The position numbers and the translations under genes are program-made. A stretch of 64,000 nucleotides of DNA, from NCBI RefSeq assembly GCF_025790165.1, contig NZ_CP094970.1, positions 4,836,001 to 4,900,000 on the forward strand, written 5' to 3'. Origin of the DNA: Solicola gregarius (GTDB lineage: Bacteria > Actinomycetota > Actinomycetes > Propionibacteriales > Nocardioidaceae). Below the pieces are notes generated by a model. It had not been told where the DNA came from. It saw nothing but the letters and a program-made list of their open reading frames with translations, and searched no databases. Shown piece by piece: positions 42,180-52,100 of the stretch. Position 1 is the first letter of the stretch, and every line of letters starts with the position of its first letter.

Positions 42180-44246
42180 TCAATGCACCTCGACGAGGCT
42201 TTCGAGCAGACCCGGAGTACTCACCTTTGGGTCGTCGACCACGCCCAGTAGCATACGTCGGTCGAGAAAGCGGTTGGTACGTTCGCAACTCGTCTCACTC
42301 AGGAACAGGCAGAAGTGACACGCGGCGCCGTGGAGGAACTCCTCTTTGCCTTCCGGCACCCGGTGCCCGCAGATGGGGTCGGAGGAGCAGCGCTGTCCGC
42401 GTCGAAGCGCCTTCCTCACGAGATCCTCGAGCTTGTCCGGCTTGGCCAGCTCCACCAAGCCACCAAGCGTACCTTCACTGTCGGAGGCAGTCGTACTGAT
42501 CAGCAGACCCGCGGCCGGTGGGTGTTCGTCGTCGCCCTTCCATGCGTAGATTCGCTCGGTGAGGCTGGCCGACCCGTAGCCGCTGGACATCGCAGCCTGA
42601 CGGATGAGCAGATGCGAGAGGGTGTGGATCACCCAGTAGCGCGGCGGTGGGAACCGATCATCGGGTTCGAGATCGTCGGCCGTCTTACTCGTACGACGCT
42701 TGAAGTTGATGCGATGTGCGTCCTTGAACCGCTCCCACACCTCGAGATCTTCGACGGAGTCCTCCCACGGCGCTATGACAGCTTCATCGAACCGCAAGAA
42801 CACGCCTTCACCACGGTCCTCCGTGGCAGGTACCCAGGTCGGCCGGCCGTCGCGTGTCAATGGTGCGACCCGTTCCGCAGCGTCGTCCATCCGGTCCAGC
42901 GCATCGATCCGAGTAAAACCGATGAACGCGTTGACCTTCTTGAGCTTCTCGACGGCCACCGTCGCGGCAACAACTCCTGAGAGCAGATCCGGCACGTCGC
43001 GACGCGCGGCGCGAAAGTCGGCCATACCGGAGTGGCGCATGTACTTCTGTTCATCGGTGAGCACTGTCCACTCGGGCGCGAGGATCGTCCGCGGATCCGT
43101 ACGCTTCTCCGGCGCGGTCACCACGTTCGGGACGGAATCCCCGCGTGCGAGTTGCACGGCGCGCCACAACACCTCGTCGGGTAGGTCGTCGAACACATCC
43201 GTCTGTGCGATGTTCGACGCCATCATCCGGAACATGCCGATCGCCGACACGTCCTGCGGGCCGTCCAGGGCGCCGTTCGGTAGTGCTCTCAGGTCTGGCA
43301 CCAACTCCTCAGGCGTCGCGGACTCTTCTCGGGGCAATGCCAAGAGGCTCAACGTCGAGGGGAACCACTGATTTGCCGCGCCGAGCATCATCAGCTTGCC
43401 CTGGTGCTCACACGGGTAGAACGCGTCGAGGTGCGGGTGCCGGCCGCGGCAGTAGGGCAGCTTCTCTTCGGCATCTCGTGCCGTCGCCTCACGCATGCCG
43501 CGCGTGACGTTGCACGACTGGCAGGTGAGACGTACGTCCGGGCCGATGTTGCTCTTCCACTCGTCCATCTTCATTCGCGGGTACGCATCTCCGCTCGAGC
43601 ACGGCTTCCCGCGGTGTACCCACTCGACGTACGGGAACTCGTCGAGGTGCCCGTCTACGCAGGCAAGGAGGTAGCGGGCCGGTATCGCAGCCTGGGTACT
43701 CGCCCTCGCTTTGCCGCGCCTGCCAGTACACCGCTTGTGCACGAACCTGGCCTGGTCGGGCCGATAGCGGTTGGTGTTCTCGTAGTCGAAGAGTTCGTGC
43801 GAGACTTTCGCGAGCAGGCCGCAGCCGGTGCAACGCAGCCATTGCGGGAAGATCCTCCCGGGGATGCCGAGGTCGATCGCGTCCCCACCAGCGTGGCGCT
43901 TCTCGTCCGGCGCCCAAGGCGGCTTGCGGAGCTCGCTGACCTGGCTGCCGAGGTGGGAGCGGACGAGCTCGAGCAGGCGCGACTCGAGGATGACATCGGT
44001 GGTGGGGCGCCGCGCGTAGATCCGCTCCCAATCATCGAGCCCGTGCGGCATCACTGCGATGTGGGGCATGTCGACCGTGGCGCCGACGCCGTTGGTGTAG
44101 AGCATCGCCGACGGCCTGATCGACCCGACGCGGGCGCGGTTGCGTGGATTGTTGTGCTCGACGTCGCCGGCGGGATCCAAGGGCTCCGCGCCGGCTGCGA
44201 CCGGCTCCGAAACCGTGACAAGACCGTCCTCGATGGATTCGCTCAC
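42180..44246 (-). CDS. drmB: DISARM protein DrmB (DUF1998)
   Basis: 688 residues from GTG 44246, which overlaps the drmA stop by 4 bp. N-terminus IRPSAMLYTNGVGATVDMPH, Cys-rich spots (LRCTGCGLL, LTCQSCN, CYS pairs near 590-640: GAACHFCLFLSETSCERTNRFLDRRML in part) and the DUF1998 region (YWVIHTLSHLLIRQAAMSSGYGSASLTERIY in part). DrmA and DrmB form the complex that binds unmethylated DNA with a 5' overhang. Intact. Confidence 0.92.
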   Translation of the reverse strand: MSESIEDGLVTVSEPVAAGAEPLDPAGDVEHNNPRNRARVGSIRPSAMLYTNGVGATVDMPHIAVMPHGLDDWERIYARRPTTDVILESRLLELVRSHLGSQVSELRKPPWAPDEKRHAGGDAIDLGIPGRIFPQWLRCTGCGLLAKVSHELFDYENTNRYRPDQARFVHKRCTGRRGKARASTQAAIPARYLLACVDGHLDEFPYVEWVHRGKPCSSGDAYPRMKMDEWKSNIGPDVRLTCQSCNVTRGMREATARDAEEKLPYCRGRHPHLDAFYPCEHQGKLMMLGAANQWFPSTLSLLALPREESATPEELVPDLRALPNGALDGPQDVSAIGMFRMMASNIAQTDVFDDLPDEVLWRAVQLARGDSVPNVVTAPEKRTDPRTILAPEWTVLTDEQKYMRHSGMADFRAARRDVPDLLSGVVAATVAVEKLKKVNAFIGFTRIDALDRMDDAAERVAPLTRDGRPTWVPATEDRGEGVFLRFDEAVIAPWEDSVEDLEVWERFKDAHRINFKRRTSKTADDLEPDDRFPPPRYWVIHTLSHLLIRQAAMSSGYGSASLTERIYAWKGDDEHPPAAGLLISTTASDSEGTLGGLVELAKPDKLEDLVRKALRRGQRCSSDPICGHRVPEGKEEFLHGAACHFCLFLSETSCERTNRFLDRRMLLGVVDDPKVSTPGLLESLVEVH

Positions 44247-47200
44247 TTCGACGCCCCCTCGCGGAAGGTCCATTGCGGTCCTTGGTGCGGCTCCTTGAAG
44301 GCGAGCTGGTCGGCGGTCGGACTTACGAGCAGGTTGATCTCCGGCTGGACCTCACGCATCGAATTGGAGACGACGAACACGCGATCCGCCTGCTTCGGCA
44401 CCTTGGCCTCCGGGCTGATCAGCAATGGTTGGCCAACTCTGTTCTGCGGGACTCGTTCGTAGAACAGTGCACCCCTCTCCGCTTGGGCCTTGTCGTGCCA
44501 GCGGTCGAGACGCTGTAGCAGTTTCAGCCGCATCCGGTCGGCGGACTCCGGCGCGTCTGCGGCCGCTTGGGCACGCGCGACCATCTGGTCGATCAGCGCT
44601 GTGACAAGGGGCATCTCGCTTGGCAGTCGCCCGGCACCGCTCTCTGGCGAGAGCACGCGCTGGCTAACACGCGCAACGCTGGCGAGCACGCCCATCAGAC
44701 CGCGTTCCATCGCCGTATCGGAGTACGGAGTGACGCTGAGCGCCTCCACCTGAGCGTAGAAGGTTTCATGGTAGTGCCGGAACTGTTCGAAGTGCGCCAT
44801 ATCCCGCGGGCGGGACCAGTTGGCGAGCGACAAAACGAGTCCTGGCCTGTCACGATCGCGACCGACGCGCGAGGATGCCTGGATGTACTCGGCCGTGTTC
44901 TTCGGTTGGCCGACGACGAGCATGAGCCCGAGCCGCGGCACGTCAACACCGACCTGGAGCATCGAGGTGGCGAGGACGACATCGTATGGCTTCTTGCCCC
45001 ACGGCGGCGGCGTCCTGTCTGCCTCCTTGGCTTCCGCGACCGCGTTACGGTGTTCGTTTCGACCCTGGGTGCTCCAGCGTCGGGTGAATGGCAAGGACAG
45101 CTTGTCGAGAGTCTTGGAGATCTCTTCGGCCGATATCCGCGAGGTGAGTTCGCCGATCTGCAGACCCTCCCAGTCGGTCGTACGGCGTGGGAATGGTTCG
45201 GTTTTGCCGGTGACACGAGTTGTCACGTCGTCGTCGAGGTAGCGCCGCATTCCAGCGAGCTCGCGGGTCGCGGAGAAATAGCCAACCGTCGTCAGGTACG
45301 GATCCGCTGCGTCCTCGTACTCGTCCAGCAGTTTCTGGCCGGCAAGCAACAGCACTTCGGCGAGGCGGATCTCGGCGAGGGTGAGTCGGATGCCGTGCGC
45401 GCAGACGCCGAGGTACTTCCGGCCAGGGTCATCTGCAGAGACAGGCAATTCCCGAGAGAAGTAGGTGTCGCGGACGTCGAGCACTTGGGGTGGGAAAACG
45501 TCGACACCACGACCATACAGTGATTGGACCTGCCGCTCGGCGTTGGCGACGGTGGCCGTAGACGCGACGATGAGGGGCCGAATCGTCTGCCCGTCTCTGG
45601 CGTATGACGACAGCAAGTCGACCGCGTTCTCGAATACCCCGACGGACGTGCCGAGCGCTCCAGTGATGAGGTGCAGTTCGTCTTGAATGATCAGGTCCGG
45701 CGGACGAAGTCGGTCGACCTTCTGCATTACCACCCTCGGGAGCTTTCCCTTGGTCTGGTGTGACTGTGCGGGCACACAAGCAGATCGACTGTCCGGGTGC
45801 CGGTAACCGTGGCGCGGACACCACTCGTCCACGTACCCGAAGAGGCTGGCAGCCTCGCCTTCTCGGGCAAGGCGAGCGAACTTGTCAACGGTGGCAAGCA
45901 GGAACGTCGGCGGATTGCGATAGATCTCGTCGTCGACGGTGATGATCGGCAAGGCGCCGTCGGCGTCGCCCTCGATGGAGAACTCGCAGTCGCCTCGCTT
46001 GTGGTCGCCGCAGTGGACACGTACGCGTTCGGCGTCTGGGTCGGCGACGACGTCGCGCTTGGGGTCGATCTTCGTGCCGCACCATGGACAGCGTTGGAGT
46101 TGCAGAACGGTGAGGCCATGGGCTCGCTGGCTGTTGTCAGCACGTACTGCCTTCACCTGGGCTTCGGCATCCTTGTACCGTTTGGGACTGACCGCGGATC
46201 CGACCCAGAGCCCGATGCTGAACGGCTTCTCGCCCCAGGTTTCGGTGTCCTCCTGACGGATCAGCTCGGTAGCGCAGACGAGTGCCGCAGCGCGCTGGAA
46301 CTGCTGCGAGGTCAGGAGCCGCAGCGTGTAGCGCATGAGTACGGCGACACCGTCGCCTCCGTCGAGAGCACCGTCGTCGGTCTCGATCTTGCCTTGCAGC
46401 CGTCGGATGGCGAAAGTGAATGCCGCGAGCCCGAGATAGGCCTCGGTCTTGCCGCCGCCAGTCGGGAAGAACAGGAGCTCGACGTTGGCCGCGTCGCCGC
46501 TGCGGTACGGATGCACCGGATCGGTGAGCGACCGCAACTGAAGCAGAACGAAAGCGAGCTGAAACGGTCGCCACGACGCTACGGAAGGGTCATCCGATTC
46601 CCGATCTCTCAGGTCAGTCAGGACGTCACCGATCTTCTTGGATTCGTCACTCGCCCGTGTTGCCGCGACCTGGCTGTGGATCCGCTGGTCTCGCATAGCG
46701 CGATTCATGAATCGGAACGCCTGCAACGCTTGAGGGTCGGACTTCAGCAGTTCGACACCGTCATGGAGCCGTTCCGCGACGACTTCTGCCTCGCCGATGG
46801 CGTCCTCCGCGGTCTCGCGAAGGTGCTCGGGCAAATCGGCGGCGATCTCGTGCTGGGCTCGTAACCACTGCTCATACCCGCTGATGAGTGGTCCGAGCGC
46901 GGCTTCGGCCTCGCCGGCTTCGAGCTCAGCGAGAGTCTTCATCGAGGTGACGGCATCGGCGGCCCCGCCGGGCACTGTCTGCGCGACATCAGCGATCGGC
47001 AGCCACGTGGTCTCGACCGACGTCGCCCTCCGTGAGTCTTCCGCCACGTCCCAGGTGGCCGAGCAGGTTCGGCCGACCGTGAACTCCAGCCGATGTCTGT
47101 ACTGAAGGTCGAGCCGGCGGCGCTCATCGTCGATCTCGTCGTATCCGCCTTCCACCACGTCTCGGGTCGGGAGAAAGACCGCCTCGCCGCCGTTGGCTTC

Positions 47201-47902
47201 GACCTTCAGCTTCGTCTGAAACAGCCAGTCCTTCGGCGGGGCGTCCATCCCTGTGACCCGGTCGTTCGACAGAGCCACCTCGACAATTGTGCGGTCGTCG
47301 AGCGGAAACAGCTCGACCCGGAGAGTGACGTCATCGTCGAGCTTCTGCGGATCGAGCGTCGCGTGCCGATCATGGCGCCGCACATCGATCTCCGCCGACG
47401 TTTCGAACGGCCTCCTCTGCGAATAGAGAATCCTCCGACCTTCCTCGTTCTCGCGCCGCTCACCTTCGTAGCGACCCCACGAGGCAGTGACCACGAGCAC
47501 GCCGCAGTCTCTCGGCACCTGGAACCGCAAACCCATCGACGACGGGTGCGTCAGTGCCCCCTTTGGGCCCTCATCCCGATCCTCGTCGTCGTCGGCAGCT
47601 CCTGTGTCCTCATCCGTGTTGACCGGAACGCCATGCTGCAGCAGATGCTCGCTGTCGACATCGGACAGCGCAGAGCCGGTGAGATTCGGGTCATCGCCAC
47701 CGGAATCCACGGCATCGACAGTTGCCCGCTCAGGATCGACTGTGACGGGCGCCAGCGCGCCCACCGCATACCGGGCGCGCGGCGTGCCGACGATCTCCTC
47801 CTCCGCACCGGCCCGCGGACCGAGCAGCTCCTGCTCGATCAGGCCCACGAGTTCGCGACGTACAGCGGTCGAAGGGCCCGCCTTGTCACCCGGTTCGTTC
47901 AT
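44243..47902 (-). CDS. drmA: DISARM helicase DrmA
   Basis: 1219 residues, SF2-like helicase. Walker A LLFFPTGGGKTEAYLGL in the middle, DEAH-box variant LIIQDELHLITG, motif III-like IVASTATVANAE, C-terminal helicase motifs including VLATSMLQVGVDVPRLGLMLVVGQPKNTAEYIQASSRVGRD (in part). ATG at 47902 chosen (GGGGAA upstream); the frame is open further to 47983 without support. Core DISARM subunit with DrmB. A zinc-ribbon-like CPWCGTKI is present between the helicase lobes. Confidence 0.92.
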   Translation of the reverse strand: MNEPGDKAGPSTAVRRELVGLIEQELLGPRAGAEEEIVGTPRARYAVGALAPVTVDPERATVDAVDSGGDDPNLTGSALSDVDSEHLLQHGVPVNTDEDTGAADDDEDRDEGPKGALTHPSSMGLRFQVPRDCGVLVVTASWGRYEGERRENEEGRRILYSQRRPFETSAEIDVRRHDRHATLDPQKLDDDVTLRVELFPLDDRTIVEVALSNDRVTGMDAPPKDWLFQTKLKVEANGGEAVFLPTRDVVEGGYDEIDDERRRLDLQYRHRLEFTVGRTCSATWDVAEDSRRATSVETTWLPIADVAQTVPGGAADAVTSMKTLAELEAGEAEAALGPLISGYEQWLRAQHEIAADLPEHLRETAEDAIGEAEVVAERLHDGVELLKSDPQALQAFRFMNRAMRDQRIHSQVAATRASDESKKIGDVLTDLRDRESDDPSVASWRPFQLAFVLLQLRSLTDPVHPYRSGDAANVELLFFPTGGGKTEAYLGLAAFTFAIRRLQGKIETDDGALDGGDGVAVLMRYTLRLLTSQQFQRAAALVCATELIRQEDTETWGEKPFSIGLWVGSAVSPKRYKDAEAQVKAVRADNSQRAHGLTVLQLQRCPWCGTKIDPKRDVVADPDAERVRVHCGDHKRGDCEFSIEGDADGALPIITVDDEIYRNPPTFLLATVDKFARLAREGEAASLFGYVDEWCPRHGYRHPDSRSACVPAQSHQTKGKLPRVVMQKVDRLRPPDLIIQDELHLITGALGTSVGVFENAVDLLSSYARDGQTIRPLIVASTATVANAERQVQSLYGRGVDVFPPQVLDVRDTYFSRELPVSADDPGRKYLGVCAHGIRLTLAEIRLAEVLLLAGQKLLDEYEDAADPYLTTVGYFSATRELAGMRRYLDDDVTTRVTGKTEPFPRRTTDWEGLQIGELTSRISAEEISKTLDKLSLPFTRRWSTQGRNEHRNAVAEAKEADRTPPPWGKKPYDVVLATSMLQVGVDVPRLGLMLVVGQPKNTAEYIQASSRVGRDRDRPGLVLSLANWSRPRDMAHFEQFRHYHETFYAQVEALSVTPYSDTAMERGLMGVLASVARVSQRVLSPESGAGRLPSEMPLVTALIDQMVARAQAAADAPESADRMRLKLLQRLDRWHDKAQAERGALFYERVPQNRVGQPLLISPEAKVPKQADRVFVVSNSMREVQPEINLLVSPTADQLAFKEPHQGPQWTFREGASK

Positions 47903-47986
47903 GGTTCCCCAATCTGTCACAGCGTCCCGACATTCGATGGCCGCCAACCCACGTAGTAGATCAGGACACGAATGGACCAGCATCCG

Positions 47987-49186
47987 TCAGAACGGCGCGT
48001 CGCCCGGTTCATCCCGCCAGCCGGGCACGTCCACATCGGCAGGCGAATCAGCGACCTCGTCTCTTGAGCCACCGCCGTCGGGCTTCCCATCGGACGTTGA
48101 AAGAGCGAGTGCATGTTCCGCGGTCTCGATGAGATCGGCGTAGTGTCGAAGCTGTATACGCGTGTGGTGGCTGTTGAAGATCCGAATCGCCTCGTCGATC
48201 TCGTCCCGGCTGTAGCCGTCGACGAACTTCGGGTGGCCTATGAGCACCGTGGCGGACGCCCGTCGTGTATCGATCTTGAATCGACTCAGAACCGTGTCGC
48301 GGGACTCATCGAGGTGCGTAAGGTAACTCATCACCTGGCCAACCGCCCGGTTTGCCTCCGCACCCACAACTAGGGGCACATCCTCCTGCAGACCCCCGAC
48401 CCCGACGCTCCTGTCCTTCGCGCCCCTGTACTGCTCCACTAGCTTGGGGGCGTTCGCTGCCTTCAACTCGACAACGTGGAGCGAGCCATCGGGACGAAGA
48501 AGGGGCACGTCAAGCACATCGCCGGCTATCAACGACTTCCTACGCGCCTCGCCGACGTATTCTCCTCCGAAGACCCATGTCATCTCTCTGATCAATGGGT
48601 GGATGTCGTCACGCTCCGAGCTCTCAGATGCCTCGACCACGCAGCGCAACTCACGCAACTGTTGCCGACGTCGTTCGAGTTCGACAGCACCGGCAATGCT
48701 GACACCTTCGGGCGACGCGGCTAGGGCGGCTATCAGACCGGGGTTGGAACCCGCCAACTCCACGAGGCGCACAGCATCGGCACCGCCCAGGTCACCGTCG
48801 CTGAGTTGATCGAGGAGTTCTCCGGCGTCGCTTTCCGTATGCACGAGCCGAAACTCACCAGCCTGTGGGAACTCGTCGCTCAGCAGCATGCGAACGGCCT
48901 CGATCTCCTTCGAGCCGTCGCAATGCCAGTGATAGTCGGTCTTGTCGAAGTCGTACCCAGCACCTGCAGGTTTCGCCGCCCATGTCTGCGCGCGAAATTC
49001 CTGGCGCTTCACCTCGCCGGTTTGCTCGTCGCCGAACGCCAACAGACTGACCGTTTTCCACGCCTGCGGTCCGGGATGAACTGTGACTACGCGCGCTCGC
49101 AGCACACCGCGCTCTGACTTGTAATGGTCAGCAACTCTGATCGGAAGCTCCTGCGCTATGCGCTCCGCATCACTTCGACTCGCCAT
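47987..49186 (-). CDS. DUF4263/Shedu-like PD-(D/E)XK nuclease-domain protein
   Basis: 399 residues. A nuclease-like core lies about 235-330: GEARRKSLIAGDVLDVPLL, then SLHVVELKAAN (D ... E-x-K), and later QVMSYLTHLDESRD and SATVLIGHPKF, as in the DUF4263 domain of Shedu SduA. The N-terminal 200 residues are a separate unassigned part. ATG overlaps the adenine methylase stop (TGATG), so it is an operon member. It is not one of the core DISARM genes I know of; it could add DNA cleavage. Ends 84 bp before drmA. Confidence 0.75.
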   Translation of the reverse strand: MASRSDAERIAQELPIRVADHYKSERGVLRARVVTVHPGPQAWKTVSLLAFGDEQTGEVKRQEFRAQTWAAKPAGAGYDFDKTDYHWHCDGSKEIEAVRMLLSDEFPQAGEFRLVHTESDAGELLDQLSDGDLGGADAVRLVELAGSNPGLIAALAASPEGVSIAGAVELERRRQQLRELRCVVEASESSERDDIHPLIREMTWVFGGEYVGEARRKSLIAGDVLDVPLLRPDGSLHVVELKAANAPKLVEQYRGAKDRSVGVGGLQEDVPLVVGAEANRAVGQVMSYLTHLDESRDTVLSRFKIDTRRASATVLIGHPKFVDGYSRDEIDEAIRIFNSHHTRIQLRHYADLIETAEHALALSTSDGKPDGGGSRDEVADSPADVDVPGWRDEPGDAPF

Positions 49187-52100
49187 CAGAACAGTTCGCC
49201 CTGGTCGGGGACGTCTTGGCCTTCGGCGCGGGCACGTTCGTGGTTCAGTTCGAGGAGGCGGTCGAGGATCTCGACGCGGGCGTCGGGCGAGACGGTCCAA
49301 CGCGTCACTTGGCGGTAGGTGTGAAAGCCGTGGTCGAGTTGGAGGTCGTCCCATCCGTACGCTTCTATCGTCGCTTCGTCGACCTCGACGTGGATCTCAC
49401 GCAACCGGTCCACATATGCGTCCCCCCGCACGTCCGGATCATTAATCAGGTTGTAGAGCTTCGTCAGACCAAGTCCGCGGCGCAGCATGATCTCACGACG
49501 CTCCTCGTCCAGGGCCTTGCCGACCTTATGTAATCGAGCGTTCGATTCTGGCTGCGGGAAGGTTTCGAACACGTCGCTCGGCGTGTATCTCATTCGCGTC
49601 TCATGCGTCGAGCCGTAAGCGATTGCCCAGTAGAAGTGAGGCGCAGACGAAAGTAGCCCCTCGAGCGCAAACGTTGCGTCAACAAAGACAGTTACGCCAT
49701 GGCTAAACACCAGGTTTGCACTCACGCGAACGGGCATCAGCGTCTTGCTTGTGGATACCAAAACAAGCACGTCATCCGCGTTGGAGAGGGCTTCTCGAAG
49801 TCTTACGCCGGAGCGCTCGTACAGCCACCAGTCGCGTTTGACCTTGGGCTTATTGCTGAGTTTCTCCCTCACCGGACGTACGCGGGAATCGACCCAGTCG
49901 AATGCTACCCTATACTGACCGGCCTGTAGCTCGGTTAAGCCAGTGAAGTCCACTATCCAACGGGTAGGCGACACCGATGCAGTGCCATTGATGTCGTCCT
50001 TCCCGCTAAGGAAAGGGCGAACGACGTGGCCGACCGAATCATCCGCCCTAACCCACGCGTTCGCTAATTCAAGCGGGACTGAGAATTCCTCGACTCCGTT
50101 GATAAACGAGCCGACGAACGACTTTCCTGCGTTGGCCCGAAGATGTAAGGGACGACCCTTCACCCGACCTTCGGGCTCCAAGAACGCCGATATTTCGGTA
50201 GCAGGATGGCCATCACAGTATCTGACGACACTCGAGCCTATGCGTGGTCTAGACGCGACCCCCCATATCGCGGCGTACTCGAGGCTCACCGACTTGGAGG
50301 GCCACGGAGCGCTACGAACTGCACGAACGATCTCAAGACCTCCGGTCAGTAACTGATCCAAGCCAACTTCCCGGGTGTCTCCCTGCGCCAGCGTGTTCGT
50401 CGCAATCAATCCGAGCCAACCGTTGTGCGCGAGGATAGCCCTAGCACGGAGAAAGAAGTATGCAACTAGGTCGGCGTTACCTCGCGCGCCATGCGCGACG
50501 ACATTGACTAGCCACTCTCTAGCGTTAGCGCCGATAGCGCCTGAGACCTTCTTCCCACCGAGGAATGGCGGGTTTCCCACCACCGCGTCAAAACCACCTC
50601 GATCGACGATAACATCGGGCGCCTCGATGACCCAGTGCAGCGGTTGCCAGCGGTCATAGTCGGTCTGCACCGCCGGGGTAAGGCCATCGGAGATGATTTC
50701 CTCAAGTTTTGCACCCGATCGGCCGCCCGCACCGAACGCCTCTGAACATGCCCCTTCCAAAGCCTTGTAGGCATCCTCGAGCTGAACGCCTGGCTTTCCG
50801 CCGAGGCGCAGGCCGGCGGCGACCACTCCGTCTGCCATCCTCCGAAGTTCCGCCGTGGCTGCCTGAGATTGGCGAAGCAACCGCGACTTCCCAGCTTGGC
50901 TTCGCATCGGATCGTTCGGATCGACGGGTGTGGCCAGTTGCTCTCGTAGCTGGGTAGCCGCATGTAGCTTCGCTCGAACGTCGATGTAGGGAACGACGAA
51001 CTTGCGCTTACGGTCCGGATCGATGTGGAGATGTTCGAGCTGTGCGGCCGTCGTCAGCCCGAGCAGCGAGTTGCCGCAGAAGATCTTGTCGTCGACGAAC
51101 GAGAACGGCTTCGTCGGATCGAGCGAGACCAACCAGAGCGAGAGCTTGCACATCTCGACGGCCATCGGGTTGATATCGGCACCGTACAGGCAGCGAGCAA
51201 CGACCTCGCGAATCGCCCGGTCGTACGCGTGATCCGGCTTCGCGACTTCCTCGGTCGAGATCGCATCCTCGGCTGTCCATGCTTCGACGACTCGTTCGGC
51301 GAGGAACCGCGCCGCCGCGACGAGGAACGCCCCTGAGCCGGCAGCGATGTCGGCGACCTTCAGGTCGAGAATCGCCGTACTCCCCTTGAGGTGCCACTGA
51401 TCGCGATCGTTCTCCTGCAGAGGCCCGGGTTCGTAGACGAGTGGCTCCAGGGCGTGTTGAACGACCTCTTCCGCAAGCGAGCGCGGCGTGTAGTGAGCAC
51501 CCGCGTTCTTCCGAGAGGGAGTCTCCGCGACGACCAGCCCACCTACAGGGACAATGAACGGAATGCCTCGTAGGTCACGACGAATCAGTGGACTCCAGTC
51601 GACGAGGAATGCAAGCAGTTGCTCGTCGCTACCGACGACCGGGTTGAGTTGGCGAGTGACCTCAGCACGCTCTTCATCGGTGATGTCGGCGTTGTACGCC
51701 TTCACGATCTGCTTCGGAGTCGCCGGTTTGGCCGATGCTTGCCGTTCCTTCACCTCGGCGAGCAAGGCAAGACCGAAAGTCTTGCCGTCACTTGACTCGT
51801 CGTACAGCCGCCGAAGCGTGCGGGCGTCGATCTCCGGTTCCTCGCCGTCCCTGCCGATAAGGCCGACGATGGCGTCACCCTCCACGGTCTGGCAGGTGTA
51901 GCCCAGCAGGCCCTCGTAGATGTAGCCGATCTGCTCGACATCGATGTCGCGGAAGGAGATCCGACGGGCTTCGTTGCCGATGGTGGCGTACTGGACGGAT
52001 CTCAAGACGTGCAGCATCACCCGATCGCGGACCTTGATCCGCAGACCCTTGTCGTCGGTGGCCGACAGCCACGGGAAGCGACCAGGATCGAGCAGGCTGC

